DNA of 9,516 nt from an uncultured Thalassolituus sp. (GTDB lineage Bacteria > Pseudomonadota > Gammaproteobacteria > Pseudomonadales > Oceanobacteraceae): NCBI GenBank assembly GCA_913054055.1, contig CAJXIT010000120.1, positions 1-9,516 on the forward strand, written 5' to 3'. The position numbers were made by a program, and so were the translations under genes. A model generated the notes under the pieces. That model saw only the letters and a program-made list of their open reading frames with translations, did no database searches and was not told the origin of the DNA. Within the stretch, counting starts at the first letter, position 1, and every line of letters begins with the position of its first letter. Shown one piece after another: positions 6,727-9,516 of the stretch.

Positions 6727-6747
6727 GCAATTTTCAATTGAAATTGC
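6727..6747. promoter_or_regulatory. Operator-like palindrome upstream of the AbgT-type transporter
   Basis: The core TTTCAATTGAAA (6732-6743) is a perfect 12-base palindrome. With one extra T on the left it extends to GCAA on one side and TTGC on the other, so 20 of 21 bases take part in the symmetry. It lies 55 bases upstream of the transporter ATG, where a repressor or activator could act. Confidence 0.4.
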
Positions 6748-6902
6748 TAACCGCTCTGAAAAGGGTAAACCCAGCCATATTTAGAGTAAGCACTTTAATC
6801 ATGGCGCACTTATTCCACATCGGCGGCACCCCTTTAACCATCAGGCATGCATCGGAAATTAGAGTACTTGCACTTGGAAGCCTCACGACAACTTTGCTTA
6901 TC

Positions 6903-6943
6903 TGTAGACATTAGTACTAGAAATTATTAAACGTCTGTCTACA
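6903..6943. promoter_or_regulatory. Inverted repeat TGTAGACA-N25-TGTCTACA before the zinc-ribbon gene
   Basis: Two perfect 8-base arms (6903-6910 and 6936-6943) are separated by 25 bases. The right arm overlaps TACAAT (6940-6945), a good -10 candidate for the plus-strand gene starting at 6985. The spacing fits two operator half sites or a looped site. No regulator is assigned; the TetR gene downstream is one candidate. Confidence 0.4.
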
Positions 6944-6984
6944 ATGGCGCCGTTTTTAATCAATTAGTGATCGCAGGAATGAAT

Positions 6985-7251
6985 ATGGCCAATCGTCAAA
7001 ATGCATTACAGCAAGCGCCTGAGTTTACTCATGCTGCGCCTATGGCAACCATTCTTCCCAGCAACACTGCCATGCCAATGGCGTGTGACGCTTGCGATCA
7101 AGATAACACCTACTCAATCGGTTTTTTGCGTCGCCTGCCAAAGCTGACATGCAAACACTGTGGTGACCACAGACAGTTTTCACCCATTGAGCTAACAATC
7201 ATCGAAAACACGTTAAAAAACATGGGGTATTTTTTAACAAAATCGGCATAA
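6985..7251 (+). CDS. Small zinc-ribbon protein of unknown function
   Basis: This 88-residue cytoplasmic protein has four cysteines arranged as C34-x2-C37-x18-C56-x2-C59 (ACDACD and TCKHCG), the spacing of a zinc ribbon. Such folds bind nucleic acid or protein, or act as structural knobs. The N-terminus (about 1-30) is polar and Ala/Gln-rich and may be disordered. The C-terminus (IELTIIENTLKNMGYFL) looks helical. I cannot assign a named family. The frame opens at a GTG at 6967, but CAGGA six bases before the ATG at 6985-6987 marks that as the start. Transcription converges on the TetR gene, and the two share a bidirectional terminator. Confidence 0.8.
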   Translation: MANRQNALQQAPEFTHAAPMATILPSNTAMPMACDACDQDNTYSIGFLRRLPKLTCKHCGDHRQFSPIELTIIENTLKNMGYFLTKSA

Positions 7252-7274
7252 CAAAAGAATTCCCAACATAAACT

Positions 7275-7317
7275 TTAAGCATAAAAAAAGAGGCCTTAGC
7301 CTCTTTTGTATGCTTAA
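7275..7317. terminator. Long bidirectional terminator between convergent genes
   Basis: The core stem GAGGC-CTTA-GCCTC (7290-7303) is extended by pairing A and T runs and then, after a small bulge, by TTAAGCATA (7275-7283) with TATGCTTAA (7309-7317). About 18 pairs lie in 43 bases. T-tracts follow the core in both directions, so it can end both the zinc-ribbon gene (+) and the TetR gene (-). Confidence 0.88.
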
Positions 7318-7331
7318 CGACTTGTGAAACG

Positions 7332-8051
7332 TTATTCGTCTGCTGTTACATCAATTTTTAAAATCAATGATACCTGACGCTCAAGCAAAGCGCGCATGGC
7401 AACTGTGTCTATTTTTTCAGGGTCTTGTAGCAGCGCTTCGTATTCAACGCGACGCATAGTGCTCACCAAAATTTGCGCGTCTTCTTTTGGATGCGAGCTA
7501 TGCACTAAGTTCAAAAATTCTATTAATTTTTGCTCAAGTTGCTTAGCGTGATCTCGAGCCAAACCTTTTAAATTATCATTTAAAAGGGCTTCATATCTGA
7601 AGGCCTGATCGGCGACCGCCATATCGCGATTATGAGAGGTTTTTTCTAAAACATACGCCACTAATTGATCCACGATAATTGCCACCAAAGATGGGCCAGT
7701 GGTCATTTCAGCCAGTTTTTTACCGTCTGCATTTTCTAATGGTTCGTACATTTTACGAGAAAAAACATTCACAATTGACTGTGCTTTTTCTGCATAAAGC
7801 ATAAAAGTATCACTGATCAGTTCTTGAATATCTTTAAAGTAATAGGTTGTTGCAGCTAGCGGTACATCCGCTTCTTTTGCCACGCTTCTGTGTCGAATTG
7901 CGCGAACACCGTCTCTAACCACAATTCTTAATGCAGCTTCGAGAATCGCTCTTCTGCGTTGTTCACTGCCTACACGTGAGGTTTTGCGGCCGCGATACTG
8001 GATTTGCGTAGGCTCAGTTGCATGAACCCGCTCTAGTAAGGTCATTGTCAT
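7332..8051 (-). CDS. TetR family transcriptional regulator
   Basis: This is a dimeric DNA-binding regulator of 239 residues. The basic N-terminus (YRGRKTSRVGSEQRRR) leads into the TetR helix-turn-helix at about 33-80 (ILEAALRIVVRDGVRAIRHR, then SVAKEADVPLAATTYYFKDI). The TYYFKD stretch is the usual recognition-helix end of the family. Residues about 85-235 form the helical ligand-binding and dimer domain, which is too variable to predict the effector. The frame is open to 8180, but the extra 43 residues look non-coding; the ATG at 8049-8051 has GGA nine bases upstream, and another ATG follows two codons later. Its targets are probably local: itself, the divergent gene at 8367, or the zinc-ribbon gene. 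No operator can be proven from sequence. Confidence 0.9.
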   Translation of the reverse strand: MTMTLLERVHATEPTQIQYRGRKTSRVGSEQRRRAILEAALRIVVRDGVRAIRHRSVAKEADVPLAATTYYFKDIQELISDTFMLYAEKAQSIVNVFSRKMYEPLENADGKKLAEMTTGPSLVAIIVDQLVAYVLEKTSHNRDMAVADQAFRYEALLNDNLKGLARDHAKQLEQKLIEFLNLVHSSHPKEDAQILVSTMRRVEYEALLQDPEKIDTVAMRALLERQVSLILKIDVTADE

Positions 8052-8366
8052 TGCATTGATTCCATATTGTGGCCTGTTGTAGCGACAGACCGTGAGCTCT
8101 TTGGCTCGTATTATTATTTTTGTCAATATGGCGCTAAGGGTACTGATTCCCCCGGCAAAATCAATCCAGAAAGCAGGCAATCACTTGCCCTTTTTAGAGC
8201 AATGACTCCAATTAATCCGCCTAATACTGATGCCTAAAGGGATTGGCCTAATTATTGATTGTTATCACCTTATTGGATTAGCGGCAAAACCATGGCCGCA
8301 AGCACTTTCTGTACAGCGTAAAGACAATACTTAATCATTATTTTATAACCTAATGGGGTATAGCAA
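8052..8366. other. Divergent intergenic region between TetR and the 151-residue gene
   Basis: This 315-base gap shows three direct copies of GCCTAA (8219-8224, 8232-8237, 8246-8251) at 13- and 14-base steps, two of them followed by T, a plausible place for TetR binding. A minus-strand TTGACA (about 8122-8127) has no matching -10 at the right distance. GGCAA-TCAC-TTGCC followed by CTTTTT (8176-8195) could be a weak plus-strand terminator. No gene is seen. Confidence 0.5.
8321..8349 (+). promoter_or_regulatory. Possible promoter for the 8367-8822 gene
   Basis: AAGACA (8321-8326) and TATAAC (8344-8349) are separated by 17 bases, which is the ideal spacing, with four and five matches to consensus. 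The implied leader would be only about 10 bases and barely include the GGGG ribosome binding site, so transcription may start further upstream. Confidence 0.3.
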
Positions 8367-8822
8367 ATGGATATAATGGGCTTACCAAAACGCATGATGA
8401 ACCAATTTGGTCAAATGAATAAGGATAAAGTTGACTCTGTTTCCAACAGTGAACCCGTTAAATCAAACAAGCCCAGTGTTTCATTACAAAGCCTTTCCAG
8501 TATGAGTGAGCGTATTGATCACATTGCCAGCGAATTTGATGTAAAAGCACTGCCACTATCGGATATCTCAGCCCTGCAAACGTCTTTAACCGATTCAGGG
8601 TTAATCCAACCTACGCAAGTACGCGCACAAGGCTTACTTACTCAGCTTGCTTATCGCCACTATGAAGCGGGACCAATGAATGTTGAAGAAGCGCTTGAAG
8701 ATCATGTGAACACATTAAAAGATAAATCGGCTGTATTAGCCGATCATAAAGAAAGTAAACAATTATTAAATACTGTGCGTAACTTAATCAGCGCAAGAGA
8801 GCAAAAAATCCACGCCGCTTAG
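8367..8822 (+). CDS. Unrecognised 151-residue cytoplasmic protein
   Basis: I do not recognise this protein. It has no signal peptide, membrane helix or cysteine. Residues 1-45 are polar and Ser/Lys/Asn-rich and probably disordered, starting MDIMGLPKRMMNQFGQMNKD. Residues about 46-115 are helical and look the best conserved in style (ALPLSDISALQTSLTDSGLI and LLTQLAYRHYEAGPMNVEEA). A charged helix (about 125-148) ends the protein. The ATG at 8367 follows GGGG with an eight-base spacer; a second in-frame ATG at 8376 is less well served. It is divergent from the TetR gene and 72 bases before the outer-membrane protein gene on the same strand, so it may be controlled by TetR and may be co-transcribed with the barrel gene. 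Confidence 0.75.
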   Translation: MDIMGLPKRMMNQFGQMNKDKVDSVSNSEPVKSNKPSVSLQSLSSMSERIDHIASEFDVKALPLSDISALQTSLTDSGLIQPTQVRAQGLLTQLAYRHYEAGPMNVEEALEDHVNTLKDKSAVLADHKESKQLLNTVRNLISAREQKIHAA

Positions 8823-8849
8823 TCGACTTTAGAGTTAGCCAGCAAATGC

Positions 8850-8884
8850 ATTATTAAGCTATTATTAAACATATCCTTAATAAT
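8850..8884 (+). repeat. AT-rich inverted repeat before the outer-membrane protein gene
   Basis: ATTATTAAG (8850-8858) is perfectly complementary to CTTAATAAT (8876-8884), with 17 bases between. It lies between the 8367-8822 gene and the ATG at 8895. The stem is almost all A-T and has no T-tract, so it is more likely a protein site or a weak leader hairpin than a terminator. Confidence 0.35.
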
Positions 8885-8894
8885 CTGTAACCTA

Positions 8895-9516
8895 ATGTTC
8901 AAAATCAACGTAAGTCCACTGATCACAAAAAAACTTTTCACGGCCACCGCTTTTTTCTTAAGCAGCGCATTGCTTTCTCATTCCACACTTGCCATCACCA
9001 ACATTGAAAGTGAGCGCTTAAACAATACCGAAAAAGGCACACGCGGTAGTATCAGCTTATCACTTGACGGTCGCATTGGTTCTAGCGATAAATTGGCATT
9101 AGGAACTTCGGTGAAACTGATTCGCTCTTTCACTCGCGACGAACTCATCGCACTCATTAGCCGAGATTATGCAGAAGTGGATAATGTAGTAAACACTGAT
9201 GAATCGCTTGTGCACTTAAGGTATTTAACCAAACACTCAAACAATTGGGGGCATGAAGTTTTCACCCAATACCAAGAAGATCGATTTAGCTCTCTTGCTC
9301 GCAGATCTTTATTTGGCCTGGGTGCTCGCTATACCTTGAATCAAACCCCTGAACAAAAGCAAGCAAACCACTTTGGCCTCGGCTTTTTTTATGAAGAGGA
9401 AGCCTATATTCATTCTATAAACGTGGCGAACGAAAATACTTTTCGACTAAATTTATATTGGGCCTACCGCAATAGATTGGCAGAAAATATTCACTACACC
9501 AGCACCTTGTATTTTC
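8895..9516 (+). CDS. DUF481-like outer-membrane beta-barrel protein, 3' end outside window
   Basis: About 207 residues are visible and the frame is still open at the right edge. A signal peptide is clear: basic start (MFKINVSPLITKKLF), hydrophobic core (TATAFFLSSALL) and a likely cut after STLA at residue 33. The mature part alternates polar and hydrophobic residues in strands typical of an outer-membrane barrel: GSISLSLDGRIG, LGTSVKLIRS, LVHLRYLTKH, GHEVFTQYQEDRFSSL, LFGLGARYTL and FGLGFFYEEEAY. The phrasing (H-x-R-Y, then W-x-x-E-x-F-x-Q-Y and a glycine-rich strand) recalls the DUF481 / YdiY salt-induced family, but this needs a profile search. The ATG has no clear ribosome binding site. 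It follows the 8367-8822 gene by 72 bases. Confidence 0.75.
   Translation, partial: MFKINVSPLITKKLFTATAFFLSSALLSHSTLAITNIESERLNNTEKGTRGSISLSLDGRIGSSDKLALGTSVKLIRSFTRDELIALISRDYAEVDNVVNTDESLVHLRYLTKHSNNWGHEVFTQYQEDRFSSLARRSLFGLGARYTLNQTPEQKQANHFGLGFFYEEEAYIHSINVANENTFRLNLYWAYRNRLAENIHYTSTLYF

Larger units (their letters stand above)
6672..6984. other. Divergent intergenic region between transporter and zinc-ribbon genes
   Basis: This 313-base gap must hold promoters for both directions, but neither has a textbook -35/-10 pair. It contains a palindrome centred on CAATTG at 6727-6747, the small palindrome GGGTAAACCC at 6763-6772, and the inverted repeat TGTAGACA / TGTCTACA at 6903-6943. A plus-strand frame at 6687-6914 has no ribosome binding site and no recognisable product; I do not call it. 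Confidence 0.55.

Noticed and set aside
6687..6914. Plus-strand frame of 75 codons before the zinc-ribbon gene
   Set aside because: It has no ribosome binding site and no recognisable product, lies in the divergent promoter region and overlaps the palindromes there.
8052..8180. Longer start for the TetR gene at 8180
   Set aside because: The added 43 residues are atypical before a TetR DNA-binding domain, and the stretch lies where the promoter is expected.
8176..8195. GGCAA-TCAC-TTGCC followed by CTTTTT on the plus strand
   Set aside because: The stem is only five pairs and no plus-strand transcript is expected to end there; noted as weak only.
8353..8376. Seven-codon upstream frame overlapping the start of the 8367 gene
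   Set aside because: It ends in TAATG over the second in-frame ATG, which hinted at a leader peptide, but it has no ribosome binding site and is too short to tell from chance.

Overview
The window looks like chromosomal DNA from a moderately AT-rich gammaproteobacterium. A marine Oceanospirillales-type organism is my best guess, but this is inference. The clues are an AbgT-family transporter, a DUF2788 membrane protein, a DUF4404 protein, a TetR regulator and an outer-membrane barrel protein, with clean Shine-Dalgarno sites and short intrinsic terminators. I see no insertion sequence, phage gene, tRNA, rRNA or CRISPR array.

Left part (1-3255), mostly minus strand. A large membrane-bound class III nucleotide cyclase with a CHASE2 sensor (118-2346) lies downstream of a small protein that ends in two R-V-Y-R-G motifs (2423-2761). 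An intrinsic terminator sits between them. A further minus-strand gene may begin at base 60 and leave the window. An AT-rich gap of almost 500 bp (2762-3255) holds a probable extended -10 promoter and a striking long-range inverted repeat followed by a T-tract.

Middle part (3256-6671), all minus strand. In transcription order there is an AbgT-type transporter (6671-5211) and a two-helix DUF2788 protein (5125-4925) with its own TATAAT box and a strong terminator. Then comes a probable three-gene operon: DUF4404 (4746-4495), a CBS-pair protein (4450-4016) and an unrecognised coiled-coil membrane protein (3942-3256). The ribosome binding site of the last gene is buried in a perfect 7-bp hairpin.

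Right part (6672-9516). A small zinc-ribbon protein (6985-7251, +) is divergent from the transporter and convergent with a TetR-family regulator (8051-7332, -); the convergent pair shares a long bidirectional terminator. Divergent from TetR are an unrecognised 151-residue protein (8367-8822, +) and a DUF481-like outer-membrane barrel protein that runs off the right edge (from 8895, +).

Several starts were moved from the longest reading frame to the start with the best ribosome binding site: the DUF4404, transporter, zinc-ribbon and TetR genes. I found no convincing new multi-gene system. The most interesting items are regulatory: the occluded ribosome binding site at 3944-3968, the nested inverted repeat at 3159-3257, and operator-like palindromes on both sides of the 6672-6984 gap.
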